NCBI GenBank assembly: GCA_964575895.1
Contig: CAZNTE010000013.1
Span: 1 to 64,000, forward strand
Direction: 5' to 3'
DNA length: 64,000 bases
From: Gudongella sp964575895
GTDB taxonomy: Bacteria > Bacillota > Clostridia > Tissierellales > Tissierellaceae
Made by a program: the position numbers and the translations under genes. Below are positions 1-8,774 of this stretch, piece by piece (position 1 is the first letter of the stretch; every line of letters starts with the position of its first letter). The notes below the pieces were generated by a model. It ran no database searches. It had not been told where the DNA came from and was given only the letters and a program-made list of their open reading frames with translations.

Positions 1-188
1 TACCATGTATACCAACTCTTGGTCAACACCTTTTTTAAAGTTTTTTAAAGTTTTTTCAAATTGGAGTCAACTTTTATAATATTAACTCTACGAGACATAA
101 AAGTCAATAGGTTTTTAGCTATATTTAGCAAAAAATAAATACCCTTCTAAAATAACCATTAGAAGAGCATTTTACTAATTCTTATTAT
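1..188. other. Left-edge non-coding stretch
   Basis: No coding region is visible. The stretch contains short A/T-rich tandem units near 31-58 (a TTTTTTAAAG-like unit repeated about three times). The sigB terminator candidate lies at 122-165. Any gene to the left lies outside the window. Confidence 0.5.
122..165 (-). terminator. Candidate terminator of the rsbV-rsbW-sigB operon
   Basis: On the minus strand, CTTCTAA (159-165) can pair with TTAGAAG (144-150) around an 8-nt loop. A T-rich tract follows at 122-140. The stem is only 7 bp and AT-rich, so this is a weak intrinsic terminator, but it sits directly downstream of the sigB stop codon. Confidence 0.45.
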
Positions 189-983
189 CTAATCCATCAT
201 TGTTCTTTCTACTTCTTTTCTTAGCTTTTCTAGTATCCTCTTTTCAATTCTTGATACTGTCATCTGAGAAATTTCAAGCTTATTAGCAATAGTAACTTGT
301 GTCTTCTTATTGAAATATCTCTCTATTAATATTTCCTTTTCCATTTCATTTAATTTTTCCATGGTTTTTACAAGGAAATCATTGTTTTCAATTCTACTAA
401 AATAAAAATCCTCTTCTCCTATTAATTCTGCAAGATTAACTTCCTTATCGTCATTATGAGAATCAAAAGTTACATCTAAAGATTGAGGTGTATATACCTT
501 ACTTGCTTCCATAGCTTCAAGTACTTCTTCTTCTGTTGTATTAAGATAGTTTGCAATATCTTCAACTGTTGGAACTCTTTGAAGTTCTTGAGATAGATGT
601 ACCTTTGCATTATTTATCTTCTTGGAAAGTTCTTGTATTCTCCTTGGAACCCTAATTGTCCAACCTTTATCCCTGAAGTATTTCTTAATTTCTCCAATAA
701 TAGTTGGAGTTGCAAAACTTGAAAACTCGAAACCTTTATCGATATCATACCTATCTATTGCATAAATAAGACCAATGCTAGCCACTTGATATATATCATC
801 ATAGTCGATTCCCCTATTCGCATACTTTTTAGCTAATATCTCAGCAATATAGAGATGTTTTTCAATAAGAATATCCCTTAAGTCCTTTGAAGGATTTGTC
901 TTATATTGTCTAAACATCTCTTTGATATGAGCTTTTTCTGAACCATTGTTCTTTTCTTTACTGTTATGCTGCTTATTTGCCAT
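189..983 (-). CDS. sigB: RNA polymerase sigma factor SigB (general stress type)
   Basis: A 264-aa group 3 sigma factor of the SigB/SigF/SigG family. Region 2 spans about residues 40-105, with the core-binding and -10-reading helices (DDIYQVASIGLI) and the FRDKGWTIRVPRR segment typical of SigB. Region 3 follows, and region 4 (about 205-258) carries the HTH QVTIANKLEISQMTVSRIEK. It is the last gene of a minus-strand rsbV-rsbW-sigB operon downstream of gyrA; AAGGATGG lies before the ATG. In this family the sigma factor is held by RsbW and freed by dephosphorylated RsbV. A sporulation SigF assignment was considered, but the RsbV/RsbW neighbours and the region 2/3 linker favour SigB. No upstream RsbU/RsbP-type phosphatase is visible. 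Candidate target promoters lie at 60192 and 61608 in this window. Confidence 0.85.
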   Translation of the reverse strand: MANKQHNSKEKNNGSEKAHIKEMFRQYKTNPSKDLRDILIEKHLYIAEILAKKYANRGIDYDDIYQVASIGLIYAIDRYDIDKGFEFSSFATPTIIGEIKKYFRDKGWTIRVPRRIQELSKKINNAKVHLSQELQRVPTVEDIANYLNTTEEEVLEAMEASKVYTPQSLDVTFDSHNDDKEVNLAELIGEEDFYFSRIENNDFLVKTMEKLNEMEKEILIERYFNKKTQVTIANKLEISQMTVSRIEKRILEKLRKEVERTMMD

Positions 984-996
984 AGGACTACCATCC

Positions 997-1359
997 TTAA
1001 TCTAATAGTTTAATAATAATTATCTCATTATCTGTGTAGTAGACCTCATCCATCAATGATTCAATTATCATTTTACCTAATTGAGATTCTTTTGTATCTT
1101 CCATCACAGCTTTTAGTTCACCTGTTCTATTAATTGTAACTTCTAATTTATCAGAATAAATAGTGTAACTTATATCTATATCTTCATTTTCATCTGAAAC
1201 AAAAGATAATACACAGGCTTCTCCCATAGCAACCTTTAAATCTTCGATTTCGTCAATATTCAAACCTATTTTGTTTCCCACCGCTGATGACATTAGTCTT
1301 ACTAAACTAATGTAGTCAGCCTTATTTGGGATCCTCAAAAAAATATTATCGTTATTCAT
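997..1359 (-). CDS. rsbW: Divergent anti-sigma factor RsbW (decayed ATP-binding motifs)
   Basis: A 120-aa GHKL-fold anti-sigma protein, shorter than the roughly 160-aa B. subtilis RsbW. The ATG at 1359 is preferred over an upstream in-frame ATG because AGGTGA precedes it; it overlaps the end of rsbV by 8 bp, which suggests translational coupling. The helix DEIEDLKVAMGEAC (about 36-49) matches the RsbW/SpoIIAB family. However, the N-box that normally reads SEACTNA continues here as GEACVLS: the Mg2+-binding Asn is Leu51 and the downstream His is missing. The DxGxG nucleotide motif is also absent (INRTGEL, about 76-82). It may therefore bind SigB without efficiently phosphorylating RsbV. The family call is secure; kinase activity is doubtful. 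Confidence 0.75.
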   Translation of the reverse strand: MNNDNIFLRIPNKADYISLVRLMSSAVGNKIGLNIDEIEDLKVAMGEACVLSFVSDENEDIDISYTIYSDKLEVTINRTGELKAVMEDTKESQLGKMIIESLMDEVYYTDNEIIIIKLLD

Positions 1360-1681
1360 TGTTGTCACCTCTGATGACAAATAATTTATCAAGTTCTGTT
1401 ATATCGAATAATTTCCTAATATTTGGTTTTAAATTCTCTAAATGGATTTTAAACTCAGTATCTTGAATCATCTTAAGTAAGCTTATTAAAGCTCCTAATC
1501 CCGTTGAATCAATATAATCCAAATGCTCTCCATCTATTAAAAGATCTGATTTTTTCTGTTCGTATGCTTTTACAACTTCTTCCTTAAAAACAGATGAGGT
1601 ATAAATATCAATCTCTCCAATAGGTTTTACAACCCACAGATTTCTATCATAATTAAAATCTACCTTAGTATTTAATGACAT
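1352..1681 (-). CDS. rsbV: Anti-anti-sigma factor RsbV (STAS domain)
   Basis: A 109-aa single-domain STAS protein. The phospho-acceptor motif DSTGLG is intact, with Ser59 as the residue that RsbW-type kinases normally phosphorylate. Unphosphorylated RsbV binds RsbW and releases SigB. The ATG at 1681 follows a GGAGGG ribosome-binding site. It is the first gene of the rsbV-rsbW-sigB unit and starts about 80 bp after gyrA, overlapping rsbW by 8 bp. The acceptor serine is kept while the partner kinase has lost key ATP-binding residues. Confidence 0.9.
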   Translation of the reverse strand: MSLNTKVDFNYDRNLWVVKPIGEIDIYTSSVFKEEVVKAYEQKKSDLLIDGEHLDYIDSTGLGALISLLKMIQDTEFKIHLENLKPNIRKLFDITELDKLFVIRGDNNE

Positions 1682-1738
1682 TATTTCTTCCCTCCATCCT
1701 TTGATTTATAGTAATTTTATAATAAAAATGTTGGAATG

Positions 1739-1764
1739 TAAAGGAAAAGAGCCAAGCTCTATTC
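1739..1764 (-). terminator. Candidate gyrA terminator
   Basis: On the minus strand the hairpin AGAGC-TTG-GCTCT, extended by GGAA/TTCC pairs, overlaps the gyrA stop codon and is followed by TTTTCC. It separates gyrA from rsbV. The T-run is short, so it may act only as a partial terminator. Confidence 0.45.
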
Positions 1765-4179
1765 CTCTACATATTTAGCAACTGCTACCACTTTATCATC
1801 CTTCATCTTCATTAAGGTTACACCTTGAGTACTTCTACCCATTATTGATATATCAGCTATTCCAAGTCTTATAATCGTTCCATTAAGTGATATCATCAGT
1901 ATTTCATCATGTTCACTTACTACTTTTGCTGAAACAATATCTCCAGTCTTATCCTTAATGCTATATGTTATTAAACCTTTTCCGCCTCTTTTTTGAGTTT
2001 TGTATTCAGATAAATAAGTTCTCTTTCCAAATCCTTTTTCTGAAATTACTAAAAGAGTTTTGTCTTCTTCCACTATCTCCATAGCAACTACATTATCTTC
2101 TTTATCTAAGGTTATACCTTTTACTCCCATTGCATTTCTTCCCATAACTCTTACATCATCCTCATAGAATCTTATTGCCATACCTTTTTTAGTAACAACT
2201 ATTAAATCGTTCTTACCTGAGGTTAATTTTACACTCATTAATTCATCTGAGTCGTGAAGGGTCAAGGCTATTATTCCAGTTTTTCTAATGTTTTCAAACT
2301 GATCCACGCTAGTTTTCTTAATAATTCCTTCTCTTGTTATAAATACAAGATTATCTTCCTTATTGTATTTATAAAGTGGAATTATTGCTGAAATCTTTTC
2401 ATCTCCATTAAGATTTAGTAGATTTACAATAGCTGTTCCTTTGGCTGTTCTACTTGATTCAGGTATTTCGTAGGCCTTAAGTGAATATACTTTTCCTTTA
2501 TTGGTAAAGAATAGTATAGTACTATGGGTTGATGTGATATATAGATCCTCAACAAAGTCTTCTTCTCTCTTAGAAAGGGCTGCTATTCCTCTTCCACCTC
2601 TTTTTTGAGGTCTGTAAGTTCCTTCGGGCATTCTTTTAATATATCCGAAATGAGTTAAGGTAATAACAACATCCTCATCCTCAATCATGTCCTCCATATT
2701 AATTTCATTAGCTGAAGGCATTATTCTTGTCCTTCTTAAATCTCCATACTTATCTTTTATTTCAACTAGCTCATCTCTGATTATATTTAGAACCAGTCTC
2801 TCGCTAGCTAATATTTCTTTAAATTGGTTTATTAATTTGATCAAACCTTCGTATTCCTCTTCCAACTTATCTCTTTCAAGTCCAGTAAGTCTTCTCAATC
2901 TCATATCTAATATTGCTTGTGCTTGCTTTTCAGAAAGACCAAATGTTTCCATAAGTGATAGTTTTGCACTTTGGTCATCACTTGATCCTCTAATTATCTT
3001 GATTATTTGATCAATATTATCTAGGGCTATTCTTAAACCTTCAACAATATGAGCTCTATCTTCTGCTTTATTCAAATCGTACTTAGTTCTTCTAACAATT
3101 ATTTCCTTTTGATATTCAAGATAATAATAAATCATCTCTCTTAAATTAAGTACCTTGGGTTCTCCATTAACTAAAGCAAGATTAATGACTCCAAAAGTTG
3201 TTTGTAACTGAGTGTGCTTATAAAGATTATTTAATACAACCTTGGGATTAGAATCTCTTTTTAACTCAATTACAATTCTCATACCTTCTCTATCTGATTC
3301 ATCTCTAAGATCAGATATACCTTCAATTTTCTTGTCTCTTACATATTCTGCAATTTTTTCAATCAAATTTGATTTATTGACCTGATATGGAATTTCAGTT
3401 ACAACTATACTGTGCTTTCCTTTGTTAGATTCTTCAATTTCAGCAACAGCCCTTAGTGTTACCTTTCCTCTACCAGTTCTAAAGGCTTTTCTTATTCCCT
3501 CTTTTCCCATTATACTTCCACCTGTTGGAAAATCTGGACCTTTTATTACCTTCATCAGATCATCAACATCTACATCTGGTTCTTCAATCATCATTTCTAT
3601 TCCTTCTACAATTTCTCTTAAATTATGAGGTGGAACATTAGTAGCCATACCAACTGCTATACCTGATGAGCCATTAACCAATAAATTTGGGAATCTACTT
3701 GGCAATACTTTAGGTTCATTTAATGTCTCATCAAAATTTGGCATGAAATCTACTGTGTCTTTTTCTATATCTCTAAGCATTTCTGTGGCAATTTTAGTCA
3801 TTTTTGCTTCAGTATAACGCATTGCAGCTGCTCCATCACCATCCACACTACCAAAGTTTCCATGACCATCAACAAGTAAATACCTGGTGTTAAAATCCTG
3901 AGCAAGTCTTACCATTGCACCATAAACAGAACTATCTCCATGAGGATGAAACTTACCTAATACATCCCCTACAACCCTAGCAGACTTTCTATACTGCTTA
4001 TCAGGTGTCATATTTAATTCATTCATAGCGTACAGTATTCTTCTGTGTACTGGTTTTAATCCATCTCTTACATCTGGAAGAGCACGACTAACTATTACGC
4101 TCATGGCATAATCCAGATAAGAATTTTTCATTTCATCTTCAATATTTATATCTATTAACTTATCTCTTTCGTTTTCCAT
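1759..4179 (-). CDS. gyrA: DNA gyrase subunit A
   Basis: An 806-aa GyrA, the breakage-reunion subunit of the A2B2 type II topoisomerase that introduces negative supercoils. The catalytic tyrosine is Tyr122 (AAMRYTEAK). The C-terminal beta-pinwheel carries a GyrA-box variant, QKRGGKG (canonical QRRGGKG). The quinolone-resistance-determining region reads GDSSVYGAMV (81-90). The Ser at the E. coli S83 position is retained, but the acidic residue expected at E. coli position 87 is Gly. It is co-directional with gyrB (9-bp gap) and begins at an ATG after AGGAGG. Family and completeness are clear. Confidence 0.98.
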   Translation of the reverse strand: MENERDKLIDINIEDEMKNSYLDYAMSVIVSRALPDVRDGLKPVHRRILYAMNELNMTPDKQYRKSARVVGDVLGKFHPHGDSSVYGAMVRLAQDFNTRYLLVDGHGNFGSVDGDGAAAMRYTEAKMTKIATEMLRDIEKDTVDFMPNFDETLNEPKVLPSRFPNLLVNGSSGIAVGMATNVPPHNLREIVEGIEMMIEEPDVDVDDLMKVIKGPDFPTGGSIMGKEGIRKAFRTGRGKVTLRAVAEIEESNKGKHSIVVTEIPYQVNKSNLIEKIAEYVRDKKIEGISDLRDESDREGMRIVIELKRDSNPKVVLNNLYKHTQLQTTFGVINLALVNGEPKVLNLREMIYYYLEYQKEIIVRRTKYDLNKAEDRAHIVEGLRIALDNIDQIIKIIRGSSDDQSAKLSLMETFGLSEKQAQAILDMRLRRLTGLERDKLEEEYEGLIKLINQFKEILASERLVLNIIRDELVEIKDKYGDLRRTRIMPSANEINMEDMIEDEDVVITLTHFGYIKRMPEGTYRPQKRGGRGIAALSKREEDFVEDLYITSTHSTILFFTNKGKVYSLKAYEIPESSRTAKGTAIVNLLNLNGDEKISAIIPLYKYNKEDNLVFITREGIIKKTSVDQFENIRKTGIIALTLHDSDELMSVKLTSGKNDLIVVTKKGMAIRFYEDDVRVMGRNAMGVKGITLDKEDNVVAMEIVEEDKTLLVISEKGFGKRTYLSEYKTQKRGGKGLITYSIKDKTGDIVSAKVVSEHDEILMISLNGTIIRLGIADISIMGRSTQGVTLMKMKDDKVVAVAKYVEE

Positions 4180-4188
4180 ATTTTCCTC

Positions 4189-6105
4189 CTAGATGTCAAG
4201 ATTCTTAACATACTTAGCATTTTCTTCAATAAATTCCCTTCTGGGTTCAACCTTATCACCCATAAGTGTTGTAAATACTTCATCTGCTCCTACTGCATCA
4301 TCAACACTTACCTTTAGTAGTACCCTTTGATTGGGATCCATTGTAGTGTCATAAAGTTGATCAGCATTCATTTCTCCAAGACCTTTATATCTTTGAAGCT
4401 GATAACCACTTCTTCCAATTTCACCTAGAAGTATATCTAAATCCCTATCTGTGTAACAATAATATTCTTTTCTATTTTTTGTAACCTTATACAATGGAGG
4501 TTGAGCTATATATATATTTCCATTATCAATTAAACCTCTCATATATCTATAGAAGAAGGTTAATAATAAAGTTCTTATGTGGGCTCCATCAACGTCCGCA
4601 TCTGTCATAATTATTATCTTTCCATATCTTAGTCTATCTAAGGAAAAATCTTCTCCAATTCCAGTTCCAAATGCTGTTATCATAGACTTTATTTCCTGAA
4701 ATCCAAGAATTTTATCAAGTCTAGCCTTTTCAACATTCATTATTTTACCTCTTAATGGTAAAATTGCTTGGAATTTCTTATCTCTTCCCTGCTTTGCACT
4801 TCCACCTGCTGAATCACCCTCGACAATAAATATCTCCGTTTCTTTAATATCGCTGGATTGACAATCTGCTAATTTTCCTGGTAGAGGTGTATTATCAAAA
4901 ATACTTCTTTTTCTTGTTAAATCTCTAGCTTTTCTCGCTGCTTCTCTTGCTCTTTGTGAGCTAATTGCCTTATCTAGGATAATCTTTGAAATTTTTGGAT
5001 TCTCTTCCATATAGTTTGATAAAAATTCATTAGTTAAGCTTTCAACTATTCCTTTAGTCTCACTATTTCCAAGTTTCCCTTTAGTTTGACCTTCAAATTG
5101 AGGTTCAGGAAGTTTAACAGAAACTATTGCTGACATACCCTCTCTAATATCTTCACCTGATAAATTTTCATCTTTATCTTTTAAGAAACCATATTTTCTT
5201 GCATAATCATTTACAGTTCTTGTTAAAGCTGATCTAAATCCTGAAAGATGAGAACCACCTTCAGCTGTATTTATATTATTGGCAAAGGTAAACACATTTT
5301 CACTGTAACCATCAGTATATTGAATTGCCACTTCTACAGTAGTAAAATCCTTCTCAGCTTCAAAATATATTACGCTTTTATGGATAGAATTCTTATTTCT
5401 ATTTATATACTCTACAAATGATTTAATCCCACCTGTATAATAAAATTCTTTCATTACATTGGTTCTTTTGTCTTCTAGGGTAATTTTAATTCCCTTATTT
5501 AAAAATGCCATTTCTCTGAATCTATGTTCCAGTGTCTCAAAACTATATTCTAAAGTCTCAAATATTTGATAATCTGGTTTAAAATGAATAGTGGTACCTG
5601 TAGTTGTAGCTTCACCAATACACTCTAATTCAGTATTAGCATCCCCTCTAGTGAAAGATTGCATATACTCTTTTCCTTCTCTTCTTACTTTAGCAACAAG
5701 CCACTCTGAAAGAGCATTTACAACTGAAACCCCAACACCATGTAATCCACCTGAAACCTTATATGCAGAATTATTAAATTTACCACCAGCATGAAGAATT
5801 GTTAGAACTGTTTCAACAGTTGATTTTCCAGTTTGAGGATGGGTTTCAACTGGTATTCCACTACCATTGTCCTCTACTGAAATTGAATTATCCTCATGAA
5901 TCATAACTTTTATAGTATCGCAAATTCCTGCTAATGCTTCATCCACACTATTATCAACAACTTCATAAACCAAGTGGTGCAATCCTTTTGGACCAGTACT
6001 ACCAATATACATCCCAGGTCTTTTTCTAACTGGTTCAAGGCCTGTTAGTACCTGAATTTCGTTGGCCGTATAATGTCTATCATTTCCATTTATTTCATTG
6101 GTCAT
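4189..6105 (-). CDS. gyrB: DNA gyrase subunit B
   Basis: A 638-aa GyrB, the ATPase subunit of gyrase. The N-terminal GHKL domain has the N-box (VDNSVDEALAG) and the glycine-rich ATP lid (GGLHGVGVSVVNALS). The transducer follows, then the Toprim domain with EGDSAGG and the DADVDGAHI metal site. The C-terminal tail YKGLGEMNADQL is typical. The length equals the B. subtilis protein. The ATG at 6105 lies inside the end of recF (11-bp overlap) and has the Shine-Dalgarno sequence GGAGGG within recF, so recF and gyrB are probably translationally coupled. Confidence 0.98.
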   Translation of the reverse strand: MTNEINGNDRHYTANEIQVLTGLEPVRKRPGMYIGSTGPKGLHHLVYEVVDNSVDEALAGICDTIKVMIHEDNSISVEDNGSGIPVETHPQTGKSTVETVLTILHAGGKFNNSAYKVSGGLHGVGVSVVNALSEWLVAKVRREGKEYMQSFTRGDANTELECIGEATTTGTTIHFKPDYQIFETLEYSFETLEHRFREMAFLNKGIKITLEDKRTNVMKEFYYTGGIKSFVEYINRNKNSIHKSVIYFEAEKDFTTVEVAIQYTDGYSENVFTFANNINTAEGGSHLSGFRSALTRTVNDYARKYGFLKDKDENLSGEDIREGMSAIVSVKLPEPQFEGQTKGKLGNSETKGIVESLTNEFLSNYMEENPKISKIILDKAISSQRAREAARKARDLTRKRSIFDNTPLPGKLADCQSSDIKETEIFIVEGDSAGGSAKQGRDKKFQAILPLRGKIMNVEKARLDKILGFQEIKSMITAFGTGIGEDFSLDRLRYGKIIIMTDADVDGAHIRTLLLTFFYRYMRGLIDNGNIYIAQPPLYKVTKNRKEYYCYTDRDLDILLGEIGRSGYQLQRYKGLGEMNADQLYDTTMDPNQRVLLKVSVDDAVGADEVFTTLMGDKVEPRREFIEENAKYVKNLDI

Positions 6106-7231
6106 TTACTTCCCTCCATGTCTTTTTTCCTTTGTAAATTAATCCTTCTTTTACATAAAAGTACTCTTTTTCATGATCTTCTAGTCCTTTAATTTCAACA
6201 GCATCAGTTACTGTAATAAATGTCTGCATATTATTAAATAGTTTGGATAGATATAATCTCCTATCTTCATCAAGTTCTGAAAATACATCATCTAAAAGTA
6301 AAACAGGATATACTCCTATGTCTTTTTTTATTATTTCAACTTCTGCTAGTTTCATAGTTAAAACTAAAGATCTTTGTTGACCTTGTGATGCAAATATTTT
6401 TGACTCTTTTCCATTTATACTTATTATCATATCATCTCTATGTGGACCAACCTCAGTTGTCCTGTTTAAGATATCACTTTCTCTAGTTCTTTTTAATCTA
6501 TCTATAAATCCATTTTCTGTTTCTTTTAAAGTATTAAATATTTGAGTATTTGTTAAATACGAAAAAACAATATCCTCTTGACCTTTTGTAAGTGATTGAT
6601 GTATATCTTTTGATTCAATATTTAGTTTGTTTATTATTGATCTTCTCTCTAGGAGTATTATGCTACCTAAATTAGCTAGCTGAATGTCAAATACATCAAG
6701 TAAAGAATTTAAATCACTTTTTAATCTTACTGACTTCAAAGTATTATTTCTTTGAATTAATACTTTGTAATATTTATTTAAATTATAATTATAAACTGGT
6801 TTAAGTTGAGATATACAATTATCCAGATAATTTCTTCTATTAACAGGTCCATCTTTTATTAATTTTAAATCATCTGGAGAAAAAATTACAACTTTGAATC
6901 CAGTATTTAATTCTTTGTTACTAGATAATTCACTCTTATTTACTCTTATTCTCTTAGGCTTATCCTTGTGTAATTTTATCTCAGTAAATTTTTCCAATTC
7001 TCCAACCTTAATATTAGCTCCTATATAAGCTTCATCTTTATCAAAGCTAATAATTTCTTTGTCTCTATATGTTCTAAATGATCTACCATTTGAACACATA
7101 TAAATAGCTTCAAGGATGTTTGTCTTTCCTTGAGCATTTTTTCCAACTAGAATATTTATATCCCTATTGAAAGAAATACCCATATTCTTATAGTTTCTGA
7201 AATTTATTAGTCTAATACCTTCAACATTCAA
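6095..7231 (-). CDS. recF: DNA replication and repair protein RecF
   Basis: A 378-aa SMC-like ATPase that binds single-strand/double-strand junctions and helps load RecA at gaps with RecO and RecR. Walker A is GKNAQGKTN (about 30-38), the ABC-like signature is SQGQQRS, and Walker B is LLLDDVFSELD near the C-terminus. It sits in the conserved dnaA-dnaN-yaaA-recF-gyrB order of Firmicute origins and overlaps gyrB by 11 bp. Length and motifs are complete. Confidence 0.96.
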   Translation of the reverse strand: MNVEGIRLINFRNYKNMGISFNRDINILVGKNAQGKTNILEAIYMCSNGRSFRTYRDKEIISFDKDEAYIGANIKVGELEKFTEIKLHKDKPKRIRVNKSELSSNKELNTGFKVVIFSPDDLKLIKDGPVNRRNYLDNCISQLKPVYNYNLNKYYKVLIQRNNTLKSVRLKSDLNSLLDVFDIQLANLGSIILLERRSIINKLNIESKDIHQSLTKGQEDIVFSYLTNTQIFNTLKETENGFIDRLKRTRESDILNRTTEVGPHRDDMIISINGKESKIFASQGQQRSLVLTMKLAEVEIIKKDIGVYPVLLLDDVFSELDEDRRLYLSKLFNNMQTFITVTDAVEIKGLEDHEKEYFYVKEGLIYKGKKTWREVNDQ

Positions 7232-7274
7232 AAAGTGACACTCCTTATGGACATATTTAAGGTTAACATTGGTA

Positions 7275-7484
7275 TTATATCACAATAAATGAATAGGTAT
7301 CATCCACTACTACTTTGTCATCTTTTCTTATTTTTTTACCTCTTTGTAATGAAACCTCTCCATTTACTTTTACAAGACCATCAGCTATCATCATCTTTGC
7401 CTGACCTCCTGTTTGAGCTACACCACACAATTTCAAAAATTGATCAAGTTTTATAAAATCTGTTTCAATTCTAATTTCTTCCAA
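7275..7484 (-). CDS. yaaA: S4-domain RNA-binding protein YaaA/YlmH-like
   Basis: A 69-aa protein formed almost entirely by one S4 RNA-binding domain (IKLDQFLKLCGVAQTGGQAKMMI...VNGE). It is the small S4 protein found between dnaN and recF in most Firmicutes. I choose a TTG start at 7484 because AAAGAGGTG lies 7-8 nt upstream; an in-frame ATG at 7508 overlaps the end of dnaN and has no ribosome-binding site. Its exact role is not settled; ribosome-assembly or RNA-binding roles have been suggested for the family. Confidence 0.85.
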   Translation of the reverse strand: MEEIRIETDFIKLDQFLKLCGVAQTGGQAKMMIADGLVKVNGEVSLQRGKKIRKDDKVVVDDTYSFIVI

Positions 7485-7497
7485 ATTATTCACCTCT

Positions 7498-8604
7498 TTA
7501 AAAATCATCTTGTGCTAATCTAACAGGAAGAACCAAATATGTGTAGGTTTCATCCCCTACTCCATTAATGATACAAGGATTCAAACTTCCTATGAAATTC
7601 ATTTCCACATCATCACAATTCATTATCTTAATACCTTCGATTATATATCTTGAATTAAATGCTATATTAATATCTTCACCATTTTGGTGAGCAACTACTG
7701 ATTCAACAACATCTCCCATTTCAGAATTTGACTTTATTATTACTTCACCATTAGATATGGAAAGTTTTACCAAGTTCGCCTTCTCTTCTTTTGCTAATAG
7801 GGATGCTCTTTCTAATCCGTTTTGTAAATTTCTTCTATTTATTATGACTTTAGTTTTGTGTTCACTTCTCATAATATCTTTATAATTAAAGAATTGACCT
7901 TCAAGTAACTTAGTATACATAATTGTTTCACCTAAGTTAAATATTGCTTGTCCATGAGACATGCTAACAACTAATTCTTCTTCTTTTTCTTCTAGAATTT
8001 TATTTAATTCATTTAATGATCTTCCAGGTATTATAATTTTTGCTTCAATATCAGTTGAAGTATTTACCTTTCTTAAAGCTAATCGATATCCATCTAAAGA
8101 TACAAAATTTATAACTCCATCAGCTATTTCAAGAAGTACTCCTGTTAACGATGGCCTTGTCTCGTCTTGAGTTGTAGCAAATACAGTTTGTCTTATTGCT
8201 TCTTTAAATAGATCCTTAGAAATACTAAATTGATTTTCTTCAATCACTGGAGGTAAATCAGGATAATCATCTCCAGAATTACCTATAATATTAAACTCTG
8301 CATTTTGACATATGATATTAACATGATTCTCTTTAACATTAAAGAATATAGTATCATCTGGTAACTTCTTTACTATATCTCCAAAAATTCTTGAATTTAG
8401 TACAATTTTTCCCTTTTCCTCAACTTTTGCATCTAAAAATGTCTCTATGCTAATTTCAAGATCAGTTGCGGTCAACTTTATTGCATTATCTTTTGCTTCA
8501 ATAAGTATTCCATCTAATATCTGTAATGTTGATCTTGAGGAAATACCTCTTTGAGCTATAGTTATGTGTTTTGCCAAGTCTCTTTGTTCAACTCTAAATT
8601 TCAT
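7498..8604 (-). CDS. dnaN: DNA polymerase III beta sliding clamp
   Basis: A 368-aa clamp that encircles DNA and tethers polymerase III. It has three repeated clamp domains (about 1-120, 125-245, 247-368) and the C-terminal hydrophobic-pocket end PVRLAQDDF. The ATG at 8604 (MKFRVEQ) is chosen because AAGGAGGA lies just upstream; a longer in-frame reading to 8667 would run into the oriC unwinding region. It is the second gene of the dnaA-dnaN unit. Confidence 0.97.
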   Translation of the reverse strand: MKFRVEQRDLAKHITIAQRGISSRSTLQILDGILIEAKDNAIKLTATDLEISIETFLDAKVEEKGKIVLNSRIFGDIVKKLPDDTIFFNVKENHVNIICQNAEFNIIGNSGDDYPDLPPVIEENQFSISKDLFKEAIRQTVFATTQDETRPSLTGVLLEIADGVINFVSLDGYRLALRKVNTSTDIEAKIIIPGRSLNELNKILEEKEEELVVSMSHGQAIFNLGETIMYTKLLEGQFFNYKDIMRSEHKTKVIINRRNLQNGLERASLLAKEEKANLVKLSISNGEVIIKSNSEMGDVVESVVAHQNGEDINIAFNSRYIIEGIKIMNCDDVEMNFIGSLNPCIINGVGDETYTYLVLPVRLAQDDF

Positions 8605-8774
8605 CTCTTTTTCCTCCTTATATAGAATAATAGAATAAGATACTATAGTAGTAATAGTAGTAGGCACTGTTAATATGTGGATAAGTCTGTTAAGTATTTA
8701 AATTATAAAATTTAAGAGAAATAATAACATGTGGATAACTATAAAAAATTATCCTAAACTTTCCACAGATAAAT
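8605..8774. other. oriC, dnaA-dnaN part: DnaA boxes
   Basis: This dnaA-dnaN spacer holds two perfect DnaA boxes, both TGTGGATAA (reverse complement of TTATCCACA), at 8676-8684 and 8730-8738. A weaker TTTCCACAG lies next to the dnaA stop near 8759-8768. With the DnaA-trio at 8646-8663 it forms the unwinding half of a bipartite origin like that of B. subtilis. Confidence 0.88.
8646..8663 (+). other. DnaA-trio element (origin unwinding)
   Basis: Six consecutive trinucleotides read TAG TAG TAA TAG TAG TAG on the plus strand (3'-GAT-5' repeats in the published convention). They begin 12 bp from the perfect DnaA box at 8676-8684. This is the geometry of the basal unwinding system described for B. 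subtilis, where DnaA spreads from the box onto the trio strand. Confidence 0.85.

Noticed and set aside
31..58. Short TTTTTTAAAG tandem repeat at the left edge
   Set aside because: It is low-complexity A/T sequence without spacer structure, so it is not a CRISPR array or a recognised iteron.
189..1681. spoIIAA-spoIIAB-sigF sporulation operon
   Set aside because: The sigma factor's FRDKGWTIRVPRR segment and the short divergent anti-sigma protein fit the SigB/RsbV/RsbW family better; location after gyrA is also not the usual spoIIA site.
2687..3010. Plus-strand frame inside gyrA (and similar antisense frames in gyrB, dnaA, dnaN, the ATPase and others)
   Set aside because: These Ser/Ile/Leu-rich antisense frames mirror real genes and have no ribosome-binding sites or family features.
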